Positions 52,241 to 62,497 of a stretch of DNA of 64,000 bases are shown in pieces. Both the position numbers and the translations under genes were made by a program. The notes beneath the pieces were generated by a model that worked only from the letters and a program-made list of their open reading frames with translations, did not search any database and had not been told where the DNA came from. Location: contig NC_092872.1 of NCBI RefSeq assembly GCF_028372415.1, positions 258,503,008 through 258,567,007 on the forward strand, given 5' to 3'. Each line of letters begins with the position of its first letter. Positions within the stretch are counted from its first letter, which is position 1. The stretch is from Notamacropus eugenii. Lineage: Eukaryota; Chordata; Mammalia; Diprotodontia; Macropodidae.

Positions 52241-52699
52241 TGATGAATCCATTAAGCTCCATTTAAGTGGCCCTCCCAACTCTGACATTTTTTCAGTCCA
52301 CCGGAGGCATCAAAGTGGATGTCTTCGTGGCTAGAAGCTTTGAAATGCAAGACAAGGAAGAAAGCTGCCCCAGTCTTCCTGCTCCCTGGCCCCCAAAGAG
52401 AGAAAGAAGGGGAAAGAAACAACCAAGGAGTCACCAGCTATAATCCTGACAAAATGTAGAATCAGCAGGCCTCACCTTTGCCCTACCACCACATCCTGAA
52501 GCCCAATGGGCCTTTCCATCGGGCCCTGATTATGACTTCCAGACCCCAGACAATGTCACAAGACCTGCCAATCCACACTAAGCATTTAGTGGACCTTTCT
52601 TTCTACCTGCCCTGATGCTATACCCTAAGTATATTGGACTTTCCCATCTGCCCTCAGGTGAACCCAAAGCTGGGCCCTGACATCCATCTTGCAGCCAAA

Positions 52700-52832
52700 C
52701 CCTCAGATATGTGTTGTCTCTCCTAATTAAAATGTAAGCCTCTTAAGAGTAGGAACCATAGCTCACTCTTCTATTTGAATACACAGTTCTGGATGCCTAT
52801 TAAATGTTCAATAAATGTCTTTTCATTCGTCC
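52700..52832 (+). mobile_element. L2 LINE 3' end
   Basis: 'gtaagcctcttaagagtagg' and 'ttaaatgttcaataaatgtc'. Confidence 0.7.
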
Positions 52833-53254
52833 ATTCATCCTATTACTGAGTGGTGCTTGGGGAGAGGCTCAGGACTCAGACCTCCAGTGAGGCTCATCCA
52901 AAGCTGTAATCTGCCTCCCCTTCTCCCTAATCACCAGCTCACTCTTTCTCCAACCTTTGAGGATCCAGGTATTGCCCTCACTTCAAATCCAAAGCCAGAT
53001 TAAGGCTCAGAGTAACTTTGGGGCCACCCTTCCATGAAACAGAAATACATCACGTACTCTAAGAAATTGGTTGAGTCTAGGATATTTGCACATATTGGAG
53101 GTGACAAATGAAAGGCCCCAGAAGCTCTCCCAAGGAAGGGGTATTGGACTTGTCCTTCTTGGCCCCAGAGATCTTCATGAGAAGCTGCCAAGAGGCAGAA
53201 TTAGGCTCAGTATAATAAGGGGGAAGTGTCTTCATAATGAAAGGGGAACAGAAT

Positions 53255-53540
53255 CGGAATTGTTGTTCATCCTTCATTTTTGAAGAGGACCAAGGGGCAG
53301 AGTCATCAGCCTCACTCTCCCTCTCTGCCAGAGTCAATGAAGTCCAGCGGCAAGCAATAGACAAGACTGGCGAAAGCAGTAGACGACCTTGGCGTCTTCA
53401 GTACCTGGCCAAGCTCTAAGCTCTCCACAGCACCTACTTCAGCTACCTTCATAGCTTTTTGGAACAAACTGTTCTCACCCTCCCATTCCACCAGGGGACG
53501 TCTTCTCATGCTTAGGGTAGACAACCCTCTAACTCACAGC
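53255..53540 (+). mobile_element. Dispersed repeat, probably marsupial-specific
   Basis: 'ttgttcatccttcatttttg', 'aagaggaccaaggggcagag', 'gacgaccttggcgtcttcag', 'tacctggccaagctctaagc', 'ctccacagcacctacttcag', 'gcttagggtagacaaccctc'. I recall this word order as a frequent marsupial repeat, but cannot give its library name. Open frames on both strands here are not genes. Confidence 0.6.
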
Positions 53541-53847
53541 AATGAAATAAGCTGCTGGAGCAGGCAGCAGGTTCATCCATCACTAACCACCTTCCAGTGA
53601 AACCTGGATAACCACTTGTTAGCCCTGTCCAGAGGAACCCTGCTTACCCAGAATGGCTTCTGGGGCACTTTTACCCCAGAGACTCAGAGATGAGGCAGCA
53701 AATATGGCATTCATGGGGCACACAGCCTCAAAGCGAGGGGTACTCAGCCAGCAAAAACTAAGCACTCTGGTAGAAGACAGGGAAGACAAGGCATAGGACC
53801 CACACTTAGCTGGAGACCTGCTCCATTTCCAGGGTCTCCACCCCCAC

Positions 53848-53932
53848 CCTTGGTATGAACTAGCCGTGTGACCTTGTTCAAGTCCTTTCTCTCTCTGGAC
53901 CTTAGTTAACTGCTAACTAAGGAGGATGCTGC
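53848..53932 (+). mobile_element. MIR-like SINE fragment
   Basis: 'actagccgtgtgaccttgtt' and 'caagtcctttctctctctgg'. Confidence 0.6.
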
Positions 53933-54624
53933 ACTAAGGAGCCCTGAGAATCGGGGGTCACTGTGAAACCCTGAGTTCCTTCCTCCTGACCTGACCCAAA
54001 CTTTACCCCAGACTGAGCCATTTCTAGCAGTACCCACATAAAACCCGGCTGGCCTCCAGGCCTCCTTCTGCTCTCAGAATGGTCCCTCTGTCTCTAGATT
54101 TTTTTTTTAGAGACACAGGGAACCCCAGGCCCTGTTAAAATCATTTTTTCCCCTTAAATTAAATATTTAGTGCCCTCTTAAAACATGCTTTATTTTCACA
54201 AGTATAATAAACTCCAGGTGTTCTGTAGTTAAAACCTACCCGTAGACGTGTCACCTCCCTGCAGCAATGGCCATGGTCCTGGGTTTGGCCATGCCTGGGG
54301 GAGAGGGGCAGAAAGGGAATTGGGGGAGGGGGGGGGCAGTTTGATGGCTTAGGCTACCTCTATGGGAAGGAGCAGAGGGGTGTATCAGGAAGGGCTCAGG
54401 ATGTAGCAGGTCACTCAGGAAAAGCAATAAATCAGATCTCATTATGGAGAATGTGGGACCTTGGCATCTACCTAACCCTCCTCCCCCTACCCCACCCATG
54501 CACATTTAGCAGATGATGAAGCTGGGAAGTGACTCATCCAAGGTCGATGAGCCTCAGTGCAGAGCTAGGGTCAAGCCTGTGACTCCCAGTTCAAGGCTAG
54601 TCTCAATAATGAAAGCAAAAACAG

Positions 54625-54808
54625 CTGGCATGGTGTAAAAAGTATGGTCCCTGGAGTCCAGAGCTGAGGAATCAGATTCTAACTCTGGTGTGAGCCAGGC
54701 CAGGGACACTGGGCAATCACATCACCCTGAGCCTCAGCTTTATCATCTCTAAAATGAGGACCTTGAACTTTCTGGGCCCTTACAGCTCTAAACTGATGGT
54801 TCTATAGC
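54625..54808 (+). mobile_element. MIR-like SINE with CR1/L3-type tail
   Basis: 'aatcagattctaactctggt', 'gagcctcagctttatcatct', 'cttacagctctaaactgatg'. Confidence 0.75.
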
Positions 54809-54819
54809 CTAGTTCTAGC

Positions 54820-54992
54820 AGGGCTTTACAGTTTACTATGTCTCCTCAGAAACAACCATGGGAATACGTGGATTTTCCCCATTATATAGATGGAGAAACT
54901 GAGGCTTGGAGATGTGGAATCACAAAGAGTAAGTGACCGATGGAGGATGGAACCCCAAGTTCTCTGACTCAAATGCTCTTTCCACTGCCGGA
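54820..54992 (-). mobile_element. MIR-like SINE
   Basis: 'ccccattatatagatggaga', 'aactgaggcttggagatgtg' and 'caaatgctctttccactg'. Confidence 0.75.
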
Positions 54993-55499
54993 TCCTCACA
55001 CTGCCCCCAGGGCTGGGGCTGAGTATGGAAAATTCCCTGGGAGGTAGAGGAGGGGTATCCTCTCCATCTTTCTGCCCTTCCCCCAACCCCTCATGCCAAG
55101 GGGGCAGTTCAGGAAGCCCAGGCCTGGGGCATCTCTTTTCATTTAGGAGGCCTTGGTGGAGGGAGGCTGGTGTTCCACCCAGAAGCAGAGGCATATGCTA
55201 TCAATTAGGGTAAAGAAGCAGGGGGTGGGGAGGGAGCCGAGGGGCCCAGCCCCAGAGCCTCTGGGAAGCCCGCTCTGACTCTAGCTGTTTCCTCCCAAAG
55301 CCTCTAAGGCAGCGCCTGGCCTAGGCCGCCAGCGCCAAATGACCAACAGACCCCACAGAACCCTCCTTGGGCATCTACTCTAAGGTAATCATCACCAGGA
55401 GCAGAGCTTATATAGGGTCCTAAATGTTCCCTCCCAATCAAGATCCCAAATGATGCTGCTGCTGCTTATGGGTTACAAGCCAGGGCAGAAGAGTCCTGG

Positions 55500-55660
55500 A
55501 CCTGGGGCCAAAGGACCAGGGTCACAGGCCAGCCTGTCACCTGAGAATTGGGACACCCTGATCAAGGCACTTCCCTCTTTGGACCTCCGGTCCCTTACTT
55601 CCTAAAATGAGTTTAGACTAGAGATGATCTCTAAGCACCCTCCTGGCTTTGATGTTCTAT
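55500..55660 (+). mobile_element. MIR-like SINE with CR1/L3-type tail
   Basis: 'cccttacttcctaaaatgag', 'tttagactagagatgatctc', 'taagcaccctcctggctttg'. Its tail runs straight into the tandem units that follow. Confidence 0.7.
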
Positions 55661-56065
55661 ATACTAAGCAAGACTTTCAATTCCATGTTCAGAATTCCAA
55701 GGCCTCTTACAGCTCTGACATTCTGTGTCCTATGTTCCAACATTCTCTCTCCTGAGGCCCCAGCCGCTCTGACATTCTCCAGCACAAGACCCCTGCACTG
55801 ACATTCTAGAATTTATGAGGTCTGGCAGAAGGTTGGACATGGAGTCAGCAAGACCTGTGTTCAAATCCTGTGTGACCTTGTCACTTAAACTCCAAAAGAC
55901 CTGTTTCTTCAATGGAAAAATGGGAGGGTGAGGGAGTGAGAGCAGAACCAATGATACTGAAAATCCTTCCAGCTTTAAATATGTGACCCTATAAGTCCAT
56001 AATTCTATATTCTATGTTCTAAGGGCTCTCCAGCTCTGACATTCTGCTAGCCTGAGGACCTTAAG
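55640..56065 (+). repeat. Tandem CR1/L3-type tail units in two blocks around a SINE
   Basis: The first block (about 55640-55815) and second block (about 55990-56065) consist of units such as 'cctcttacagctctgacatt' + 'ctgtgtcctatgttcc' and 'gggctctccagctctgacat' + 'tctgc'. A MIR-like SINE (55820-56010) lies between, and its own tail leads into the second block. Confidence 0.75.
55820..56010 (+). mobile_element. MIR-like SINE with CR1/L3-type tail
   Basis: 'ggttggacatggagtcagca', 'agacctgtgttcaaatcctg', 'ctgtttcttcaatggaaaaa', 'aatccttccagctttaaata'. Confidence 0.78.
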
Positions 56066-56479
56066 ACACAGCAGTGTGCACCAGACCACCCAAGGCATGG
56101 GGAGGTAAGTCCAAGTTTGCCCATTTCCAGCTCCCTTTTCTGCATCTCCACATCACCCTCCCACTCAAGTATCTTCTAGAAAATAAGAATGCACAATATT
56201 ACAAGTCACCTTGAAAACCAAGCCCACCCCCTATACTTCAGTCATTCAGAAATGTCTCCTCCCTGTCCCCACTGAGCTCCAAAGAACCACAGAGCCCAGA
56301 GCACTGCTCAGAGGGCTAAGAATGGCAGCTACCAGCCTCCAAGGACCTGGCAGGCCATGAGTGGCCAGGCCCAACACTTTCTGGCAAGAGAAGTGGGGAG
56401 GGAGCAATCCCCTTCCCTGAGATTGAGAAGTACAGCTCTGGTAAGAGGCCAGAGGTCCCTCTCAATCAATCAGCATTTA

Positions 56480-56722
56480 GTAAGTATCTATTGTGTGCAA
56501 GCACTGTGCCAAGTGCTTTGCAAATATTCTTCAACCCTCTCAACAACAGCAACCCTGGGAGATAGGTAGCGTTTATTATAACCATTTTATATTTGAGGAA
56601 ACCAAAGCAGACAGAAGTTAAGTGATTTGGCCAGGGTCACACAGCTAGTAAGTGTCTGAGGTTGGGTTTGAACCCAAGTCTTTCTCCAAAGCTGTAACCA
56701 CTGAGCTGCCGGCTGCCTCTGA
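56480..56722 (-). mobile_element. MIR-like SINE, full length
   Basis: 'gccaagtgctttgcaaatat', 'gatttggccagggtcacaca', 'gctagtaagtgtctgaggtt', 'ccactgagctgccggctgcc'. Confidence 0.9.
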
Positions 56723-57135
56723 GGTTGTGGCTCTTCCAAGGTTATACAGTTGAGAAATAGCACAACTGGGAGTCAAAGCCAGACCACCTCAGACTCTGTG
56801 TTTCTAGAAAAATGTGGCTATCCTTGGTAGAGCAAGGTGGTCTTGTTAGAGTATGGGCATGGACTGGGGGAGCTAAGGAGCCCTAACCTAACGAGAGTTA
56901 GGAACCAGTGCAGAGAGAGCTGGAGTCTAGGTGCTTTCTGAGCTTGGAGGCCTAGATTATCCAGATGATCTCCTAGGTGAGAGGGCAGAAGGAAGAGAGA
57001 GGGGTGAGCACCTCAGGCCCTCAGAGGGCTGGCAGATGACTTTTCAAGCCCAGAGTTGGAAAAAGCTGAACCCACAGTTAGGATGGGGAAGGAGTGGATT
57101 CCTCAGCTTTATTAAAAATCATTAAGGACAGACTC

Positions 57136-57142
57136 TGTGTGT

Positions 57143-57181
<39 letters not shown>
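57136..57181 (+). repeat. (GT)n microsatellite
   Basis: About 22 GT units with one GTAT interruption. Confidence 0.97.
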
Positions 57182-57183
<2 letters not shown>

Positions 57184-57914
57184 CGTGCACACATTCATGT
57201 GAGAGGGAAGGAAGCTGGGCATCCAAGCCAGCTCCAGGAAGTCCCTCCCCACATACCAACATCTGCTAAAATCATCACTTCATTACTATGCCCCCATCCC
57301 CAGCAAGCAGCAGGATCTCCAAGGGAGCAGGGACCTGGGCATGGCCATCACCACCCCCCACACCCAATACGAGTCTTCTCCGGCAGTCTCCCTTGGGTTA
57401 CTGGTGGCTCTGGGGCAGGCAGCAGCCCAGAACGTCTGCTCCTAAATGCCCCCCAGCCAGGACTAAGCCCTGAAATCTGCCCCCTCGAAGGCATTCTCTG
57501 GTCTTAAAGTATCACAAGGCCACCGTAGGAAATGATTGGTCCTCCCTCACTTTGCCATTTGTGCATCAGGGGATGATGGAGGGCACTCTATCAGCCCAGG
57601 GCAAAGTCTGGTCCTAATAAAACGTCAGTTTCCATCTGGCATTTAAGGGTCTTCCCAACCTGGCAAAAAGCACATTAGGGAGCCCTCTTGTGGCAAAATG
57701 ATGGAAAGACACAGCCAAGAGTCTCCTAGGATGGACAGCCACAGAGGGAGAGTGTGTGATCTCCATCGATAGCTAGGAACTTCCAAATCAGGAGATCCCA
57801 GGCCCATTGGAGAAGCACAAATGGCCTGGGTATTTTCTCAATACCTCATTTGGAGGTAAGGCAGAAGAATGGGTAAATAATTCGAGGATTATCCACACAA
57901 CGGCTGGAAATGAC

Positions 57915-58790
57915 CACAGAATTGGAGAATGAGAAGGGACCTCGATGGCCATCTGGTTCCAAATCATACTAAGGAAACCCCACTATGACAGATCCAACAA
58001 GTGTTTGCCCAGTCTCACCCTGAAGACCTCCAATGCAGGGCAACCCACCGCCTCTCAAGGAGGCCCCCTCCACTCTGGGACAGCTCTCGCTGTTAAGTTC
58101 TCCACAATATCCAACCAAAATTAGCCCTTTGCAAATCCTTCTCCATTTATTCCTAGTCCCACCCTCCCACGCCAAAGAGGGCAAATCCTTCTTGCATAGG
58201 ACAGCCCTTATCATGGCCTCCCTGAGTCTCCTCTGCTCCAGTTCCTTCCACTGATCTGGAACATCTTAGACTCAAGGCATCATCATCCTGGTTGCTTTCC
58301 TTGGGCACTCTCCAGTCTATCTATATCCTTCTTAAACTGTGAAGCCCAGAACTAACCACAGTCCTCCAGCTGCTGTGAGAAGAAGGCAAAGCCCAGTGGG
58401 ACCCTGACCTCCCTATGGCTCCCCACTCCTGAAAGCTGAGGCTCTCTTAATGCAGCCCAAGACAACCTTAGCTCTCTATCTAAGCATCCACCATTTTGTT
58501 CTTCTGCAGTTGATTTTTTGGACCCAACATAAATCTTGACCTATATCCTTAGTGAATTTCATCTTATTCAATTCAGTCTTACCCAGAAAGATCCTTTTAG
58601 ATCCTGACCCATCCTCTAGGGTCCTAATAGCTGTCCTTTCCGAGTAAACTTGGGGTCAGCAGCCAATCTGATGAACATGACACCCAGACCTTTATCTTAA
58701 ATGTTAGATGACACAGGGTCAAGTTGAACTCACTTTGACCATCAAGAGCTAATCTGCCCCCATGTCTTCAGCTCATACGTACATTTAATG
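57915..58790 (-). mobile_element. CR1/L3-type LINE, long 3' part
   Basis: The clearest CR1/L3 copy (about 875 bp). From its 3' end leftwards to rightwards it reads 'gagaagggacctcgatggcc', 'cctgaagacctccaatgcag', 'ctctgggacagctctcgctg', 'tccttcttaaactgtgaagc', 'ccagaactaaccacagtcct', 'ttaatgcagcccaagacaac', 'gttgattttttggacccaac' and 'gtgaatttcatcttattcaa'. It is diverged, with no open reading frame of note. Confidence 0.85.
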
Positions 58791-58889
58791 CTATTTGTTC
58801 CCCAGCAGAGCTGAATTCTGTAAGAGGTCAAGAGCAGAGTCCAGAAAGGCCAGCCCAGCACAAGGGGCATTGAGGCAGAGAAGGCTCAC

Positions 58890-59030
58890 CTGGCGGTAAG
58901 TACAGATGATGATCTCCCTCAGGTGATAGTGCATTGGTGTCATGGTCTCGCTCACCATGTCCAGGGCCATGTCCACCTCCTTCTTCATCTGGTGCCCATC
59001 AGGCAGCAACTGGACCACCTTCATCACCAC
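58890..59030 (-). CDS. PALD1: Paladin coding exon (third from last)
   Basis: A 47-codon exon encoding 'VVMKVVQLLPDGHQMKKEVD', then 'MALDMVSETMTPMHYHLREI' and 'IICTYRQ', phase 0 at both ends. The acceptor is 'tctacccc' + AG ending at 59031; the donor is CAG|GTGAGC. The 'VVQLLPDG' and 'MHYHLREIIICTYRQ' blocks are, as I recall them, nearly invariant in vertebrate paladin. They follow the second phosphatase-type motif and form part of that domain. A longer open frame through this position on the minus strand runs on into both introns and should not be mistaken for the exon. Confidence 0.92.
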
Positions 59031-59284
59031 CTGGGGTAGAGAGAGAGACAGGTAGATGAGGCACAGCACAGGAAGGCTGGCAGCCTCGCACCACAAGACA
59101 ATCCAGAAATTTTTGATGAGGCTCCCACCTCCTCCCGAAAGACTGTCCCCAGATTGATGTACGGTCATCACATTGCCTGCAAGAAATAGGAGGCACTACC
59201 AGTCACAGCAACAGCTCATCATCAGACTGTGCTTCTGAAGGCTTGCTTTTTACACACCTCATGTGAGTCTCTCAACAACCTGGG

Positions 59285-59532
59285 GCCGCTAAGGGGGGCC
59301 AGAGTGCTGCGCTGGGAGTCAAGAAGACTCATCTTTCTGAGTTCAAATCTGGTCTCAGACACCTCCTGGCTGTGTGACCCTGGGCAAGTCACTTAACCCT
59401 GTTTGCCCTAGTTTTCTCATCTGTAAAATGAGCTGGAGAAGAAAATGGCAAACCACTCTAGTATCTCTGCCAAGAAAACCCCAAATGGGATCATGAAGAG
59501 TCAGACACAACTAAATTGACTCAACCACAACA
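59285..59532 (+). mobile_element. Mar-1-type SINE, full length
   Basis: 'tgagttcaaatctggtctca', 'gaccctgggcaagtcactta', 'gtaaaatgagctggagaaga', 'aaatggcaaaccactctagt', 'ccaaatgggatcatgaagag'. Confidence 0.95.
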
Positions 59533-59537
59533 ATCTT

Positions 59538-59708
59538 TGTGAAACACACAGCACTATTATTCCCGTTTAACAGATAAGAAAACTGAGGTCTAGAGAAGAA
59601 GAATTACTTGCCCAGGGTACAGATATAATAAGTGTCAGAGGCAGGATATGAACCCAGACCTTTTTGACTCCAAGTTCAGGTCTATCTCCAATAATCCACT
59701 GCCCCTCT
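59538..59708 (-). mobile_element. MIR-like SINE
   Basis: 'cccgtttaacagataagaaa', 'actgaggtctagagaagaag', 'gatatgaacccagacctttt'. Confidence 0.82.
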
Positions 59709-59719
59709 GGGTTGAATGA

Positions 59720-60535
59720 TTCTCTGCTAAAGACTCCCAGATTTATACAGATCTTGCTCTAGTTTCTCTCCTGATCTCTTGTGCTACTTAATCCACTGCC
59801 TATTAGACATTTCAAATGGAATGCTCCCACTGGTATCTAAAATTCAGCCAGTATAAAATTCATCATTCTTTTTAACCCAAACCTACCCTCCAGGCTCATC
59901 ACACATGACTCCCCTTCATTCATACTACAGTTAAGCCAAACTGGACTTTTTAATGTTCCTTATCCACAACATTCCATCTCCCATCTCCATATTCTTCTCT
60001 TGGCAGTGCCCCATGCCTGGGATATTACTTCATAGAATTCCTAATTTCCTCCAAGGCTCAATTAAAGTGCCACCTTTCTTAATCTCTTCAGCAAAAGTAC
60101 TTTCTCTCCAAAATTCTCATGTTTATTTTATATATAAATACGTGTAAATATATATTTTACTTACATATAAATATATATAATCTACTTTTACATAAACGTA
60201 TGTAGGTAAATATATACATTTTCTATATATATATGTGCATTCTTGCACATAAACATGTGTATAAATATATACGTTTTATTTACATACATGTATACAAACA
60301 TATACATTCCACACACAAATGTGCATATCAGCATACATATTTTATTTCTGTATACTTTACATAAATACATGTATTCCACCTGTAAATATGTAGATGTAAA
60401 TGCATGCATTTTCTCCCTACGGAGGTGCACGTACATGTCTGTATCTACGTTTCCTCCCTGTTCCGACGAAAGCTACCTGAGGGCAGGACCTGCCTTTATA
60501 GCGAAGAAGCTGTCAGACTTCCCAAAGGTCACCCT
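59720..60535 (+). mobile_element. L2 LINE 3' part with internal TA-rich repeat
   Basis: 'ctgcctattagacatttcaa', 'aatggaatgctcccactggt', 'ccatgcctgggatattactt' and 'cctccaaggctcaattaaag', then the TA-rich tract, then the 3' words 'cgaaagctacctgagggcag' and 'gacctgcctttatagcg'. Confidence 0.78.
60120..60420 (+). repeat. TA/TACA-rich low-complexity tract inside L2
   Basis: Degenerate 'acataaatatatat' and 'tacatgtataca' words over about 300 bp. It interrupts the L2 3' UTR. Met/Tyr/Ile-rich open frames on both strands are artefacts. Confidence 0.9.
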
Positions 60536-60587
60536 GAAAAGGTGGGGCAGAGCCGACCCTCCACCTTTGATCTTTTGACTCCAAACA

Positions 60588-60668
60588 ATAAGGCAGGAAG
60601 TGTGGCTCAGTGGGAAGTGGGTAGACTGGGGGTCAGGACAGTTGGGTTCAAATCCTGACTGAGCAAAC
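60588..60668 (+). mobile_element. SINE 5' fragment
   Basis: 'aagtgtggctcagtgggaag' and 'ttgggttcaaatcctgactg', ending abruptly. Confidence 0.6.
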
Positions 60669-60689
60669 GAGTGAAAAAGCATTTCTTAA

Positions 60690-60958
60690 GCAACTTATTG
60701 TCGTTCAGTTGTTTCAGCCAGTTGTATCTGGCTCTTTGTGACCCCATTTGGGCCTTCCTTGCCATTTCTTTTCCAACTCATTTTACAGATGAGAAAACTG
60801 AGGCAAAGAGGGTGAAATGTGTGACCCAGGGTCACAGAGCCAGTGAGTCTCTGAGGTCAGATTGGAACTTAGAAAGATGAGTCTTGCTCACTCCAGGCCC
60901 AGAGCTCTAGCTGATGGGGTCCAGATCTCATCAGCATCACATCACTGTGCCACCTGGC
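60690..60958 (-). mobile_element. Mar-1-type SINE, full length
   Basis: 'gtatctggctctttgtgacc', 'ccatttgggccttccttgcc', 'ctcattttacagatgagaaa', 'cccagggtcacagagccagt', ending 'catcactgtgccacctgg'. Confidence 0.92.
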
Positions 60959-61639
60959 ACAGCTTTTTATTAAGCACCTACTGTATACAAAACACTCTCT
61001 GCCATTTGCTAGTCATGTGCCTAGGGTGGCTGTTTGAGACCCCTGGCCTCTCTGCATTCTGGGAAGTAGCTTCCAGGGAGAAGAAGGTGACCATCCCCTG
61101 CTGCGCCCCCATATCCCCCTGCCCCCACCACCTCCCCCTGTCCTATGGCCTGGTCAGACCAGCCTGGGGGATGAGTTTAGTTCTGGGTATTAGCTCTTAG
61201 GGAAGTACATGGATAAGCTGGAGGATGTCCTCCAGTCTGTGCCTTATAAAATGTGGGTTAAAGGAATGGAGGGTGTCTGACCTAGACAGACTAAGGAGGG
61301 ACAGAACAGGACTAGGACCCAGGAGCAATGGGGTGCATTTGGTCTTGACATTTTTAAGGAACAGCTTCCTCTAATGATGAGAGTTCTGTCCACATGGCCC
61401 AGCAGCCCCAGGATAGAGGGGGCTCCTCCCGTGCTGGACAGGACCCAGCCATGTGCTGAGAGTCAGAGGGGATTCCCTGGTGGGTACAGGTGGAAGTAGA
61501 TTTACCCAGAATTTTCTCCCCATTCTGAAGTGAAATGAATGGCTGCATTTCTGATACCTCCAGACTTTCTGGACAGAGCCCCGAGGTGGGAGACGGGGCC
61601 TTTGTCTCCCATCTCTCCCATTTTTAGCTCCCATTTATA

Positions 61640-61745
61640 ATTCAAAGGTAAGCTTCTTGAGGGCAGGAAGGGCCTTTCTTTCTATTTAGCACTCAGCACA
61701 GTTTGTGACCCATAGTAGGAGCTTAATAAATGCTTGCTGACTTGG
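61640..61745 (+). mobile_element. L2 LINE 3' end
   Basis: 'agcttcttgagggcaggaag', 'catagtaggagcttaataaa', 'tgcttgctga'. It ends about 50 bp from the PALD1 exon. Confidence 0.8.
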
Positions 61746-61797
61746 CTCATCGGGCGCATCCAAGCAGAGAAGAGGAGGAGCCAGAGCAGTCACTCAC

Positions 61798-61869
61798 CTC
61801 AAACTCTCCCTTGGTGTATTTGGCATCGGGCACACTCACGATCTCTTCCTCTCCCATCTCAGGGAAGTC
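61798..61869 (-). CDS. PALD1: Paladin coding exon (fourth from last)
   Basis: A short 24-codon exon encoding 'DFPEMGEEEIVSVPDAKYTK' + 'GEFE', phase 0 at both ends. The acceptor is 'tgcccctacag' ending at 61870; the donor is GAG|GTGAGT. The acidic first half and the 'VSVPDAKYTKGEF' block connect the CX5R-containing exon to the 'VVMKVVQLLPDG' exon, as expected for paladin. At 72 bases it is too short to find without the neighbouring exons as a guide. Confidence 0.92.
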
Positions 61870-62250
61870 CTGTAGGGGCACAGAGGAGAGGACAAAGACT
61901 AGACCCGGGATCTTCATTGGTCCATTAGGACCCCAACTGAGGAAGTCCCCTCTGTCTGGCTTTGCAGCCAGAGTTCTATGCAGTATACCACACTCACTGC
62001 CTCTCCGACACGTTGGTGTTACCTAATAATTGTTGAACAACATCTGAGAATTGTTAACTGTCCTCTGAGTTGACCACTGGCCAATGACACTGTGGTGGTC
62101 TCTCCCCACCCCCACCCCCAGGCAGCCTCCCTTTCCCCATGCCAGAGATACAGGCAGCTAAGGAACCCAGCGCCTCTCCAAGTCCCACTGGTCCTGCCCT
62201 CCCGGCCAGCCCAGCCCCCAGTGCTACCCCTAGACAGAGGCAGTACCCAC
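61870..62250 (-). other. PALD1 intron, 381 bp
   Basis: Donor GTGGGT at 62250, acceptor TACAG at 61870. It has no repeat or other feature. Confidence 0.85.
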
Positions 62251-62391
62251 ATTAATGTGCCACAGGGTGAGGACAGCAACCACCATGGCCGTCGTGGTTC
62301 GGCCCTGGCCGCTCAGGCAGCTGAACACGAAGCTGGTACTGGGGTCCTTGGCCAGTGCCACCCTCATCACTTCGAGGAGCCGGTCAAAATC
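62251..62391 (-). CDS. PALD1: Paladin coding exon with CX5R phosphatase-type loop
   Basis: A 47-codon exon encoding 'DFDRLLEVMRVALAKDPSTS', then 'FVFSCLSGQGRTTTAMVVAV' and 'LTLWHIN', phase 0 at both ends. The acceptor is 'catcttctcccc' + AG ending at 62392; the donor is AAT|GTGGGT. 'CLSGQGR' is the CX5R loop of the dual-specificity or tyrosine phosphatase fold, with a Ser in place of the usual preceding His. Paladin has two such motifs, and this should be the second. Paladin was long regarded as a pseudophosphatase; a phosphoinositide phosphatase activity has been reported since. It is cytoplasmic or membrane-associated and linked to endothelial and Toll-like receptor signalling. The sequence here shows no damage. 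The remaining upstream exons are outside the window. Confidence 0.95.
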
Positions 62392-62497
62392 CTGGGGAGA
62401 AGATGAACAGCAAACGGAGCTGGGAGAGGGGGCAGGGAGCCAGAGCCTTGCCCAGACACTCTTAACTAGGCCCTTGAACACCCAGTTTCCCCCATAC

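Larger units (their letters stand above)
37650..58889 (-). other. PALD1 intron, 21.2 kb
   Basis: Bounded by donor GTGAGC at 58889 and the acceptor at 37650. It is dense in MIR, Mar-1, L2 and CR1/L3 copies. Single-copy stretches with no recognised gene lie at about 38280-38630, 38950-39380, 39520-40080, 40780-41300, 42960-43345, 43480-43760, 45240-45835, 46800-46975, 47580-48270, 49860-50540, 50880-51420, 52300-52700, 52830-53255, 53930-54510, 54990-55500, 56065-56450 and 56810-57900. Confidence 0.75.
59031..61797 (-). other. PALD1 intron, 2.8 kb
   Basis: Between donor GTGAGT at 61797 and the acceptor at 59031. It holds two Mar-1 copies, MIR fragments and a long L2 copy. The interval 60960-61640 is largely single-copy, with no exon seen. 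Confidence 0.8.

Noticed and set aside
58791-59171. 126-residue minus-strand open frame read as a separate gene
   Set aside because: It contains the real PALD1 exon (58890-59030), but its outer parts run into both introns past good splice sites.
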